Assembly: GCA_052090825.1 (NCBI GenBank)
Contig: JBQDBK010000011.1
Span: 1-64,000, forward strand
Direction: 5' to 3'
DNA length: 64,000 nt
Source: JBQDBK01 sp052090825
GTDB lineage: Bacteria; Bacillota; Clostridia; Tissierellales; Peptoniphilaceae
The notes under the pieces were generated by a model that saw nothing but the letters and a program-made list of their open reading frames with translations, was not told the DNA's origin and did not search any database. Position numbers and translations under genes: made by a program. Shown piece after piece: positions 17,754 through 26,824 of this stretch (positions are counted from its first letter, which is position 1; each line of letters starts with the position of its first letter).

Positions 17754-19187
17754 TTATTTTCTTTTTTTTATGGAACCGATAATTCCCCTAGCTATCTCTC
17801 TTCCTATTTGACGGCTTATAGTATAGGCAAAAGAATTAAATATGGAAGAAATAAAGTCTTTATTATCTTTAGAAGTACTATTAGCTTTTTTTTCATCAAC
17901 TATATCTATTTTTTTGAACTTTCTTTGTAAGATTTCATAGGCTGATTCTCTATCTATAATTTTTTTGTATTTATTATTTAGTTTTGATAAATTAATAATA
18001 TCATTATAATCAGTTTGAGTTAAAGTTTCAAAAGATGAATGAGGAGGGAATATTAAAGCTTTTTTAGAAAAGGTTGGAGAGCCATCTACATCTATAGTGC
18101 TTATAATAGCTTCTCCAGTTCTTAAAGTAGATAAATCATTTTCAAGATTAAGATTTTCATCCTGTCTTAAAGTTTTTGAAATGTCCCTTATATTTTTCAT
18201 TTCTTTTGGAGAAAAAGCTCTTAACTGATGAATTATTTTATTTCCTAGTTGAGATGATATAGAATCTGGGATATCCATAGGATTTTGGGTTACAAAATAT
18301 ATTCCAATACCCTTAGAGCGTATTAATCTAACAACTTGATTAATTTTTTCTAAAATAATTTCACTAGAATTATTAAATAATAAATGAGCTTCATCAAAGA
18401 AAAATACTAATTTAGGAAGATTCTGATCACCCACTTCTGGAAGCTCTTCGAATAACTCAGAAAGAAGCCATAATAAAAACATAGAATAAACTGTAGGATT
18501 ATTAATCAATTTTTCACTAGATAAAATATTTATATATCCTCTACCTAAATCATCTTTTCTAAATAAGTCTCTAATATCTAAGGATGGTTCATTAAAAAAT
18601 AGATCAGCACCTAAATCTTCTAAATATAAAAGTTTTCTTCTAATTGCATTTATAGATTGATTAGATATATTCCCGAATTCAGATGAGAATTCTTGTCTTT
18701 TTTCTGACATCAACTTAAGAATAGAAGTTAGATCCTTTAAGTCTAAGAGTAGAAGTCCCATTGAGTCAGCTATTCTAAAAGCAATATTTAATATTCCAGC
18801 TTGGGTATCATTTAATCCTAAAATTTGGGATAAAATAATTGGGCCCATTTCACTTACATTAATTCTGAGCGGAAGTCCTTTTTCTCCAAAAGTATCCCAC
18901 AATTCAACAGGGTAGGCATAATAGTTGAAATTATATATATTTAGTTCCTCTAACCTAGCAATAATTTTATCATTAGGACTTCCAGCTTTACATAGATTGG
19001 CAAGATCCCCTTTAACATCAGATAAAATCACTGGAATTCCAAGTTCTGAAAAAGACTCGGCTAAAACTTTTAAGGTTACTGTTTTTCCAGAGCCTGTAGC
19101 ACCACATATTAGACCATGTTGATTGATTTTATTAGATAATATATTAATATTTTCATTGTCACTTGTTTTTGCAAAAGTTATATTCAA
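17754..19187 (-). CDS. DUF853 (YjgR-type) HerA-like ATPase
   Basis: A 477-residue P-loop ATPase of the HerA/FtsK superfamily, DUF853/YjgR type. Walker A is GATGSGKT at residues 29-36 very near the N-terminus, with no HAS-barrel in front. VILSDVKGDLANL follows, and Walker B is LVFFFDEAHLLF. IGIYFVTQNPMDIPDSISSQLGNKIIHQLRAFSP is one long conserved stretch ending in the sensor region. The C-terminal tail is basic. TTG is the likely start, preceded by AGGAGG. Cellular role is not established for this family. It is distinct from the herA at 13539, which has a different N-terminus and a nurA partner. It is monocistronic, between terminators on both sides. Confidence 0.85.
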   Translation of the reverse strand: MNITFAKTSDNENINILSNKINQHGLICGATGSGKTVTLKVLAESFSELGIPVILSDVKGDLANLCKAGSPNDKIIARLEELNIYNFNYYAYPVELWDTFGEKGLPLRINVSEMGPIILSQILGLNDTQAGILNIAFRIADSMGLLLLDLKDLTSILKLMSEKRQEFSSEFGNISNQSINAIRRKLLYLEDLGADLFFNEPSLDIRDLFRKDDLGRGYINILSSEKLINNPTVYSMFLLWLLSELFEELPEVGDQNLPKLVFFFDEAHLLFNNSSEIILEKINQVVRLIRSKGIGIYFVTQNPMDIPDSISSQLGNKIIHQLRAFSPKEMKNIRDISKTLRQDENLNLENDLSTLRTGEAIISTIDVDGSPTFSKKALIFPPHSSFETLTQTDYNDIINLSKLNNKYKKIIDRESAYEILQRKFKKIDIVDEKKANSTSKDNKDFISSIFNSFAYTISRQIGREIARGIIGSIKKRK

Positions 19188-19240
19188 AAAGTACCTCCTA
19201 TATATTTCATTAATTTAATCTAAGCATATTATATATAAGA

Positions 19241-19266
19241 AAGCTAGGTCAAGGAAGACCTAGCTT
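19241..19266 (-). terminator. Hairpin after the NamZ-type gene
   Basis: AAGCTAGGTC at 19241-19250 and its exact complement GACCTAGCTT at 19257-19266 enclose a six-base loop. The U-tract on the minus strand is weak, so this is a strong hairpin but only a moderate terminator. Confidence 0.7.
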
Positions 19267-19272
19267 AATAAA

Positions 19273-20907
19273 TCAATTATAAATTAAATAATTCTTTCTA
19301 ATTTTTTTAAAATCATTTAATTCTTTTTGATAGTAATTTATAATTTTTTCAGGATCTTGTTTATCTATTAGCAATTTTCCCATTTCATCAGAACCCATTA
19401 TCTTTTCAAACATAGGTATTTTTCCTTTATTTTCTCTAGGTATATTTAAATCACATAGTTTATTAGCTGTTGCTATAATATAGGTTCCTGTTAATTGAGG
19501 ATTAAAAGTTTTATAATCATTTATTTCAAGCCTTACACCACCACGAGATCCTTTATTCATAGGATAAAAAGTTACCCCAGGAAGATTACAAGAATTTAAA
19601 TTCTTGGCGAACTTATTAGCATCTAAACCTTTAGCCCCAACAAATTTAAACTTATCGTCTTGAGCAAGACCAGTACCATCGCCTATTCCAGTCGCCATAT
19701 ATAAAAATGCACTTTCAATATTAGGAATATTAGGACTAGTTTGCACAAAATTTAAACCAGTTTCTTGCCAAATCATATTTCTTTTGTAATTTTTCATTTT
19801 TATAACAGTGAGTTCAGCATTTATATTTCTGTTAAAAAATTTAGCAAGCTCTCCAGCAGTCATACCGTGAGCCATAGGTAGATTATCCACGCCAACAAAA
19901 GTCTTATACTTATCCTTTAACACAAATCCTTCTACTTTGTCTCCTAAGGGATTAGGTCTATCTAAGATAACTATTGGAATATTATTTTCTTTTGCAGCCT
20001 TCATAATATAATTTAAAGTTGACATATAAGTATAAGTTCTTGAACCTATATCTTGCATATCAAATAAAAGAAGATCAATGTTTTTTAGCATTTCCCTACT
20101 AGGCTTTCTACTATCTCCATACAGAGAATAAACCGGTAAATTTAAGTCTTTATCAATATAAGATTCAACATATTTACCAGCTTCCACATCTCCACGAAGT
20201 CCGTGTTCTGGTGAATAAAGTGATACTAGGTTTGTTTTGCTATAATTTTTTAATTTATCATAAGTAAATATATTATTAGAATCTATACCAGTCATATTAG
20301 TTACTAAACCAATATTTTTATTGTCTATAAGGTAAGAATATTCATCTAATATTCTTTCATTCCCTAAAATAACTTTACCTGAGAATTTACTATCTTTTTT
20401 ATAACTTAAATCTAAACTAGCGCTTGAATAAGTTGAGATTTCTGCTGAATTATTAAGCTTATTATAAGAAACTGAAAATTCTAAAATATTTGATAAGTCG
20501 CGAAGTTTAAAATAGTTGTATCCATCTATGTTATAAGCCTTAATATAAGATTTAGTAATCTTATTATCTTTAATAATTTCAAATTCAATATTTTTATAAA
20601 TAGCGTATTTATTTGTATTGTTGATTTTTCTTAAGTCATCTTTTTTAATTTTGTAATTATTATTTAAGTTAAGTTTAATAGATTTGGAATCGCCAGATAG
20701 AGAAAAATCTATTCTATCCCTAAGTATATTTGCAAGATCTCTTATTTTAAAATAATTGTAACCATTAATATTATATCCTCTTAAATCTTGCAAGTTTCCA
20801 TTTAAGTATAACTTTTGTGGTGATGGACTTGCAGTTGTTGCATATACCCTATTTGAAGCTATAAAAATTAGGCTAAAAATTAATAATAAATTAAATAATT
20901 TTTTCAT
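19273..20907 (-). CDS. NamZ-type exo-beta-N-acetylmuramidase (DUF1343) with N-terminal stalk-like domain
   Basis: A 544-residue secreted protein. Residues 1-23 form a signal peptide ending VYA. Residues ~30-165 contain two copies of a copper-amine-oxidase-N/stalk-like module, each with the phrase YNYFK.RDL.NIL. The C-terminal ~360 residues are DUF1343: GLVTNMTGID, SPEHGLRGDVEAG (the glutamate of SPEHG is the proposed catalytic acid in the family), FDMQDIGSRTYTY, ILDRPNPLG and MAHGMTAGELA. The founding member, Bacillus NamZ, removes terminal N-acetylmuramic acid from peptidoglycan fragments (GH171). The stalk module suggests attachment at the cell surface. It is a single gene with AGGAGG before its start; neighbours give no recycling pathway. 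Confidence 0.87.
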   Translation of the reverse strand: MKKLFNLLLIFSLIFIASNRVYATTASPSPQKLYLNGNLQDLRGYNINGYNYFKIRDLANILRDRIDFSLSGDSKSIKLNLNNNYKIKKDDLRKINNTNKYAIYKNIEFEIIKDNKITKSYIKAYNIDGYNYFKLRDLSNILEFSVSYNKLNNSAEISTYSSASLDLSYKKDSKFSGKVILGNERILDEYSYLIDNKNIGLVTNMTGIDSNNIFTYDKLKNYSKTNLVSLYSPEHGLRGDVEAGKYVESYIDKDLNLPVYSLYGDSRKPSREMLKNIDLLLFDMQDIGSRTYTYMSTLNYIMKAAKENNIPIVILDRPNPLGDKVEGFVLKDKYKTFVGVDNLPMAHGMTAGELAKFFNRNINAELTVIKMKNYKRNMIWQETGLNFVQTSPNIPNIESAFLYMATGIGDGTGLAQDDKFKFVGAKGLDANKFAKNLNSCNLPGVTFYPMNKGSRGGVRLEINDYKTFNPQLTGTYIIATANKLCDLNIPRENKGKIPMFEKIMGSDEMGKLLIDKQDPEKIINYYQKELNDFKKIRKNYLIYN

Positions 20908-21105
20908 AAATTACCTCCTAAAATAAGATTATCATAAAATATGTAAAATTAACATATTTACAATTTCTATCAATTTAGTCGAAGTCATTTTATAGCTTGT
21001 ATTTAAGTTAAATTTTTAAATTCATAGTTCTATTTTATTTTTAATTAATATAGGATATAATAAGCTTTGGTAATTAGAAAATTTGGTGAAATAGTGTACT
21101 TTAAA

Positions 21106-21134
21106 TTGAAGTATATAATCTTAAGTGATAAAAT
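21106..21134 (+). promoter_or_regulatory. Likely secA promoter
   Basis: TTGAAG at 21106-21111, a 17-base spacer, then TAAAAT at 21129-21134, about 30 bases before the secA start. It is the best sigma-A-like match in the 257-base gap upstream of secA. Confidence 0.55.
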
Positions 21135-21164
21135 ATAAAATTAGGTAAAGAAAGGGTGAATTAG

Positions 21165-23897
21165 ATGGGTTTATTAGATAAATTATTTGGCTCTTATAGT
21201 GAAAGAGAACTAAAAAAAATATATCCCCTAGTTGATAAAGTTATGGATTTAGATAGTTCTATGCAAAAACTATCAGACGAAGAACTTAAGGCTAAAACGG
21301 AAGAATTTAAAAATAGATATAAAAATGGAGAATCTTTAGATGATTTACTTGTAGAAAGTTTTGCAGTAATGAGAGAAGCATCTTCAAGAGTATTGGGAAT
21401 GAAACACTTTAGAGTCCAAGTAATTGGTGGTATCATTTTACATCAAGGACGTATTGCGGAAATGAAAACTGGAGAAGGAAAGACACTTGTTGCAACCTTA
21501 CCAGCTTACTTAAATGCAATCTCAGGAGATGGGGTTCATATAGTAACAGTAAATGATTACTTAGCGAGCCGTGATAAGCAATGGATGGGTAAAGTATACG
21601 AATTTTTAGGACTTAGTGTTGGTTGTATTCTTCACGATATGACTCCAGAAGAGAGAAAAGTTGCATATGGTAGTGACATAACTTATGGAACTAACAATGA
21701 GTTTGGATTTGACTATCTTAGAGATAACATGGTTATTTACAAAGAAGAAATGGTTCAAAGAAAATTAAATTATTGTATAGTAGACGAGGTCGACTCTATA
21801 TTAATAGATGAGGCTAGAACTCCTTTAATAATATCAGGACAAGGAGACGAGTCCACTGATTTATATATTAGAGCAAGAGACTTTGTAAATACTCTATCAT
21901 ATAGGGTAAAAACAGAAGATGAATCTGCATTAGAGAGATTTAATAGAGAATTTGAAGAAGAAACTGTTGATTTTGTTATAAATGAAAAAGATAAGACAGC
22001 AACGCTTTCAGGTAAAGGTATTGAAAAGGCAGAGAAATATTTTAATATAGAAAATTTATCAGATCTAGACAATATGGAAATTGCTCACCATATTAACCAA
22101 GCTTTAAAAGCTAAGGGTAATATGAAATTAGATATAGACTATGTAGTAAATGATGGCGAAATTATTATAGTAGATGAATTTACAGGAAGACTTATGTATG
22201 GTAGAAGATATTCTGATGGTCTTCACCAAGCCATCGAAGCTAAAGAAGGCTTAGAAGTTAGAGCTGAGTCTAAAACATTGGCAACAGTAACATTCCAAAA
22301 TTATTTTAGAATGTATAAAAAGCTTGCAGGTATGACAGGTACAGCAATGACAGAAGAGGGAGAATTTAGGGACATATATAATATTGATGTTGTTGAAATC
22401 CCTACAAATAAACCTATAGCAAGAGCGGATAATAATGATTCAATCTATAAAAACGAAGAAGCTAAATTTAAAGCAGTAGTAAAAGATATTGAACAAGCCC
22501 ACGAAAAAGGGCAACCTGTACTAGTTGGTACTATATCAATTGAAAAGTCAGAAGAGTTATCTAAATTTTTAAAACGTGCTGGAATAAAGCATAATGTATT
22601 GAATGCTAAAAAGCATGAGAAAGAGTCTGAAATAGTAGCACAAGCTGGAAGGTATGGTGCTGTTACTATAGCTACAAATATGGCAGGTCGTGGTACGGAT
22701 ATCGTACTGGGTGGTAATCCTGAATATATGGCTAAGGTTGAATTAAAGAAAAAAGGAATGGAAGATGAAGTTTTAGAACAAGTTGATTCCTTTAATGAGA
22801 CAGATGACCAGATAATAATTGATGCTCGTAATAAGTATCAAGAACTAGTAAAAAAATATAAAGAAGAAACTGATAAAGAAGCTAAAGCTGTTGTGGAAGC
22901 AGGTGGATTGCACATAATAGGGACAGAAAGACACGAGTCACGAAGAATCGATAATCAGTTGCGTGGTCGTGCGGGTCGTCAAGGGGATCCAGGTTCAACT
23001 AGATTTTATATATCAGGAGATGATGATTTAATTAGGTTGTTTGCTGGAGATAGATTCAAGACAACAATGGAAAAAATTGATGCACCTGAAGACGAACCAA
23101 TAGAAGCAGGGATATTAACAAAACTAATAGAATCAGCTCAAAGAAAAGTGGAAGGAAATAACTTTTCAATCCGTAAACATGTATTACAATATGACGATGT
23201 TATGAATAAACAAAGAGAAGTGATATATGGAGAGAGAAGAAAAGTACTTGAAGGAGCAAATATAAAAGATGATATATTAGTAATGATTGATAATGTTATT
23301 GAGAAAAATATAGAATTCTATAATAAAATAGATCATGAAAATAAAAGCTATTTTGATCTAGAAGGATTAAAAACATTTGGAATAAATGAATTTGATTTTG
23401 ATGAAAATTTTCTAGATGACATTAAAAATCCGACTAAAGATAATTTAATGGAAAAGTTTAAGACTCTTTCAGAAGAAAAATATTTAGAAAAAGAGGAAGA
23501 ATTTACTCCAGAAAAGTTTAGAGAAGTTGAAAGAGTAGTTTTACTACAGGTTGTTGATCAAAAATGGATGGATCATATTGATGCAATGGATCAATTAAGA
23601 AAAGGCATTGGACTTAGAGCTGTAGGTCAAGTAGATCCAGTTAGAGCTTATACTCAAGAAGGATTTGAAATGTTTGAGCAAATGAATGAACTTATTCAAG
23701 AAGATACAGTTAAGATGCTTTATCATGTAGTTAATCCTGAAAAAGTAAAAAGAGTAAGAGTTGCTAAAGAAGTAGAAACTGTTAATCCAGAAGATGGTAA
23801 GAAAAAACCTTTTGTAAGAAAAAATAAAAAAATTGGAAGAAATGATCCCTGTCCATGTGGAAGTGGTAAAAAATATAAAAATTGTTGTGGAAAATAA
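21165..23897 (+). CDS. secA: Preprotein translocase ATPase SecA
   Basis: Motor that pushes secretory proteins through SecYEG; peripheral at the inner face of the membrane. The 910 residues cover all domains. It opens GLLDKLFGSYSERELKK. Walker A is in MKTGEGKTLVATLPAYLNA and the DEAD-like Walker B in VDEVDSILIDEARTPLIISG. The preprotein cross-linking domain follows, then MTGTAMTEEGEF, TNMAGRGTDIVLGGN and RGRAGRQGDPGSTRF of the second ATPase domain, and the helical scaffold. The extreme C-terminus NDPCPCGSGKKYKNCCGK is the zinc-binding SEC-C motif that contacts SecB or the ribosome. It is monocistronic between its own promoter and a strong terminator. No second secA is seen in this window. Confidence 0.98.
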   Translation: MGLLDKLFGSYSERELKKIYPLVDKVMDLDSSMQKLSDEELKAKTEEFKNRYKNGESLDDLLVESFAVMREASSRVLGMKHFRVQVIGGIILHQGRIAEMKTGEGKTLVATLPAYLNAISGDGVHIVTVNDYLASRDKQWMGKVYEFLGLSVGCILHDMTPEERKVAYGSDITYGTNNEFGFDYLRDNMVIYKEEMVQRKLNYCIVDEVDSILIDEARTPLIISGQGDESTDLYIRARDFVNTLSYRVKTEDESALERFNREFEEETVDFVINEKDKTATLSGKGIEKAEKYFNIENLSDLDNMEIAHHINQALKAKGNMKLDIDYVVNDGEIIIVDEFTGRLMYGRRYSDGLHQAIEAKEGLEVRAESKTLATVTFQNYFRMYKKLAGMTGTAMTEEGEFRDIYNIDVVEIPTNKPIARADNNDSIYKNEEAKFKAVVKDIEQAHEKGQPVLVGTISIEKSEELSKFLKRAGIKHNVLNAKKHEKESEIVAQAGRYGAVTIATNMAGRGTDIVLGGNPEYMAKVELKKKGMEDEVLEQVDSFNETDDQIIIDARNKYQELVKKYKEETDKEAKAVVEAGGLHIIGTERHESRRIDNQLRGRAGRQGDPGSTRFYISGDDDLIRLFAGDRFKTTMEKIDAPEDEPIEAGILTKLIESAQRKVEGNNFSIRKHVLQYDDVMNKQREVIYGERRKVLEGANIKDDILVMIDNVIEKNIEFYNKIDHENKSYFDLEGLKTFGINEFDFDENFLDDIKNPTKDNLMEKFKTLSEEKYLEKEEEFTPEKFREVERVVLLQVVDQKWMDHIDAMDQLRKGIGLRAVGQVDPVRAYTQEGFEMFEQMNELIQEDTVKMLYHVVNPEKVKRVRVAKEVETVNPEDGKKKPFVRKNKKIGRNDPCPCGSGKKYKNCCGK

Positions 23898-23928
23898 GAG
23901 TTTGCCTATAGGCAAACTCTTATTTTTT
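23896..23928 (+). terminator. Intrinsic terminator after secA
   Basis: AAGAGTTTGCC, loop TATA, then the exact complement GGCAAACTCTT, followed by ATTTTTTATT. The 11-bp stem is strong. Confidence 0.95.
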
Positions 23929-23962
23929 ATTAAAATTATTTTTTATATACCACGGTAAATTA

Positions 23963-23991
23963 TTGCAAACTAAAGTGATATATGGTAGATT
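23963..23991 (+). promoter_or_regulatory. Likely promoter of the first oppA
   Basis: TTGCAA at 23963-23968 and TAGATT at 23986-23991 with a 17-base spacer and an upstream TGG (extended -10). It lies about 40 bases before the oppA start, which has a strong GGAGGGG ribosome site. Confidence 0.55.
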
Positions 23992-24031
23992 TGAAAAAAT
24001 AAACAAAAATATATTTTAACGGAGGGGAAAA

Positions 24032-25831
24032 ATGAAAAAGAAATTTGTAAGCTTAGTTTGTATAATTCTAACAGTATCCTTTATTTTAACAGGATGTGGT
24101 GGCGGAAGTAGTTCAGGAGGTAATGAAGAAGGGAAAACTATACTTCATACTAGGAATGCTTCCGATCCTGGCACATTAGATCCAGCTTTAGCGCAAGGTA
24201 CTCACGAGTCATGGATTTTAAATCATTTGTTCACAGGATTATTAACTTATGATAAAGAGGGTGAACTAGTTGAAGGTATGTCGGAAATGCCTACAATTTC
24301 AGAAGATGGATTAACTTATACTTTTAAAATAAAAGATGGAATGAAGTGGTCTAATGGAGATCCAGTAACTGCTAAAGACTTTGAATATGAATGGTTAAGA
24401 GTTCTTAATCCTGAAACAGCATCTATATATGCTTATCAATTGTATTACGTAAAGGGTGGAGAAGACTACAATACAGTTGAAAAACCTGGAATTTACTATG
24501 TAAAAGATGATGAAGGAAATGATACTGATGAAGTAGATCATGAAGTTAAATATACAGATGCTGATCTTCAAGGTTTAGAGACTGATGGAAAATCTGATGA
24601 TGAGATAGCACAAATGGTATATGAAAAATGGTCTGAAGAAAAAAGAGCAGAAGTCGGAGTTAAAGCATTAGATGACAAAACACTAGAAGTTAAATTAGAA
24701 AATCCAACCCCATATTTCTCAGATTTAACAGCATTTTATACTTACTATCCAGTAAATGCTAAGGTAGTAGAAGAAAATCCAGATTGGGCTAAAGAAGGTT
24801 CTACTCATGTTTCTAATGGAGCTTTTTCACTAGCTAATTGGGAACATGATAATATAATTGAACTAGTAAAAAATGATAATTGGTTTAATGCAGATCAAGT
24901 AAAATTAGATGGAATAATTTTTGATGTTTTAGAAGATGCTAATACTTCTTATCAAAACTATGATGCTGGCAAGTATTCAATGCTAGTTGATCCACCACAA
25001 GAAGTAGTTGCACAAAAATTTGAAGAAAAAGACGAAGAATTAATTATAGGTAAACAAGTAGGAACTTATTATTACAACTTAAACAATATAAAAACTGAAG
25101 GAGTTAAGAATCCTTTTACTAATGTAAATATAAGAAAAGCTTTATCTATGTCAATAGATAGAGAAGGCTTAGTAAACAATATTACTAAAGGGGGTCAAAT
25201 TCCAGCTACAGCTATGGTACCTTTTGGTTTATTAGATGAAAATGGAAAAGACTTTAGAGAAGTAAATGGAACTTTAATAGAGTACAATAAAGAAGAAGCT
25301 AAAAATTTATTAGAAAAGGGAATGCAAGAAGAAGGATTAACATTAGCAGATGTTAATGGAAAAACTCTTCTTTATAATACAGATGAATCTCATAAAAAAA
25401 TAGCTCAAGCAATTCAACAAATGTGGAAAGAAAATCTTGGTGTAGAAATAAATCTAGAAAATGCAGACTTTAACGTAAAACTATCACGTGAACATGCTCA
25501 TGATTTTGAAATAAGTCGTGCTGGTTGGGTAGGAGATTATTCAGATCCAATGACTATGTTAGATTTATTCGTAACAGGAGCCTCTATGAATGATTCAGGA
25601 TATTCCAATCCAAAATATGATGAATTAATAAATACTGCTAAACAAAGTGCAGACCAAAAAGTTCGTATGGAATCAATGAAAGAAGCAGAAAAGATATTAA
25701 TGGAAGATATGCCAATAATACCTGTTTATTTCTACACACAACCTTATTTTGTTAAATCAAGTGTAAAAGGTATTTATAAGCCAGTGCTTCAATATCCAGT
25801 ACTAACTTATGCAGAATTAGGTGAAGAATAA
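24032..25831 (+). CDS. oppA: Oligopeptide ABC transporter substrate-binding lipoprotein (OppA), system 1
   Basis: Extracellular peptide receptor, 599 residues. A lipoprotein signal ends in LTGC (Cys22 lipidated), followed by a glycine/serine linker. It has the SBP family 5 fold: DPGTLDPALAQGTHESWILNHLFTGLLTYD near the start, TYTFKIKDGMKWSNGDPVTAKDF, NVNIRKALSMSIDREGLV and, near the end, GWVGDYSDPMTMLDLF. A stretch around residues 150-210, rich in Asp/Glu, is an insertion typical of the peptide-binding OppA subgroup. It leads an A-B-C-D-F operon; a hairpin after it should favour the binding protein over the permease genes. Confidence 0.93.
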   Translation: MKKKFVSLVCIILTVSFILTGCGGGSSSGGNEEGKTILHTRNASDPGTLDPALAQGTHESWILNHLFTGLLTYDKEGELVEGMSEMPTISEDGLTYTFKIKDGMKWSNGDPVTAKDFEYEWLRVLNPETASIYAYQLYYVKGGEDYNTVEKPGIYYVKDDEGNDTDEVDHEVKYTDADLQGLETDGKSDDEIAQMVYEKWSEEKRAEVGVKALDDKTLEVKLENPTPYFSDLTAFYTYYPVNAKVVEENPDWAKEGSTHVSNGAFSLANWEHDNIIELVKNDNWFNADQVKLDGIIFDVLEDANTSYQNYDAGKYSMLVDPPQEVVAQKFEEKDEELIIGKQVGTYYYNLNNIKTEGVKNPFTNVNIRKALSMSIDREGLVNNITKGGQIPATAMVPFGLLDENGKDFREVNGTLIEYNKEEAKNLLEKGMQEEGLTLADVNGKTLLYNTDESHKKIAQAIQQMWKENLGVEINLENADFNVKLSREHAHDFEISRAGWVGDYSDPMTMLDLFVTGASMNDSGYSNPKYDELINTAKQSADQKVRMESMKEAEKILMEDMPIIPVYFYTQPYFVKSSVKGIYKPVLQYPVLTYAELGEE

Positions 25832-25844
25832 TAATAATAAATAA

Positions 25845-25878
25845 TTAGAACTCCTTGTAAGGGGGGTTCTAACTTTTA
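25845..25878 (+). terminator. Attenuating hairpin between oppA and oppB
   Basis: TTAGAACTCC at 25845-25854 pairs with GGGGTTCTAA at 25863-25872 (one G-U pair) and is followed by CTTTTA. The tail is short, so partial read-through is likely, giving more binding protein than permease. Confidence 0.7.
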
Positions 25879-25897
25879 TTATAAGAAAGGAAATAAC

Positions 25898-26824
25898 ATG
25901 ACTAAATTTATTTTAAAAAGAGTAGGTATGTCTATATTCACAATATTTTTTGTAATTAGTCTTACTTTTTTTCTAATGCATTCTATTCCTGGAAATCCAT
26001 TACAACAAGAAGGTAAGATGCCTCAATCTGTATACAATAATTTAGAAAAAAAATATGGATTAGACAAACCTAAATCAACACAATATATAATATATTTAAA
26101 AAATATGTTGAAATTTGATTTCGGCGAAAGCATGAAATCTCAAACTGAAAATGTAAATCAAATGATTAATAGGGGTTTCCCAGTATCTGTAAGATTAGGT
26201 ATTCAAGCTTTAATTTATGCGCTAATACTTGGACCTTTATTAGGAGCTTTAGCAGCAATTTATCAGAATAAAATCCCGGATTATATAGCTATGGTTTTTG
26301 CCATTATAGGTATATCAGTACCATCATTTATAATGGGTACTTTATTAATCCAGCTATTGGCTAAGGGAGGAGCTTTTCCTATAAGTGGATGGGGAACGTT
26401 TAAGCATACTATTTTACCATCTTTTGCCCTTAGTCTAATGCCAACTGCACAAATTGCAAGATTAATGCGTTCGTCAATGTTAGAAGTATTAGGGCAAGAT
26501 TATATGAAGACTGCTAAAAGTAAGGGAATTTCTAAGTTTTCAGTAATAATGAAACATGCTTATAGGAATTCTATATTGCCAGTAGTATCAATATTAGGAA
26601 CAATATCTGCTGACTTATTAATGGGATCCTTTGTAATTGAAAAAATATTTGGAATACCTGGATTGGGTAGATTCTTTATAAAAAGTATAACTGACAGAGA
26701 TTATACATTAATAATGGGAACAACAGTATTTTATGCAATAGTTTTAGTATTAATGATACTTTTAGTTGATATAGCTTATACACTAATAGATCCAAGAATT
26801 AAACTATCAGGAGGTAAATTATAA
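25898..26824 (+). CDS. oppB: Oligopeptide ABC transporter permease OppB, system 1
   Basis: A 308-residue inner-membrane permease with six helices. The N-terminus FILKRVGMSIFTIFFVISLTFFLMH is the family's first helix, followed by PGNP. The EAA cytoplasmic loop that contacts the ATPases reads DYMKTAKSKGISKFSVIMKHAYRNSILP. FVIEKIFGIPGLG is the conserved C-terminal segment, and it ends YTLIDPRIKL. Its stop shares bases with the oppC start (TAATG). Confidence 0.95.
   Translation: MTKFILKRVGMSIFTIFFVISLTFFLMHSIPGNPLQQEGKMPQSVYNNLEKKYGLDKPKSTQYIIYLKNMLKFDFGESMKSQTENVNQMINRGFPVSVRLGIQALIYALILGPLLGALAAIYQNKIPDYIAMVFAIIGISVPSFIMGTLLIQLLAKGGAFPISGWGTFKHTILPSFALSLMPTAQIARLMRSSMLEVLGQDYMKTAKSKGISKFSVIMKHAYRNSILPVVSILGTISADLLMGSFVIEKIFGIPGLGRFFIKSITDRDYTLIMGTTVFYAIVLVLMILLVDIAYTLIDPRIKLSGGKL

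Noticed and set aside
23595..23915. Minus-strand open frame over the secA 3' end
   Set aside because: It overlaps conserved secA codons and the terminator, so it is a shadow frame.
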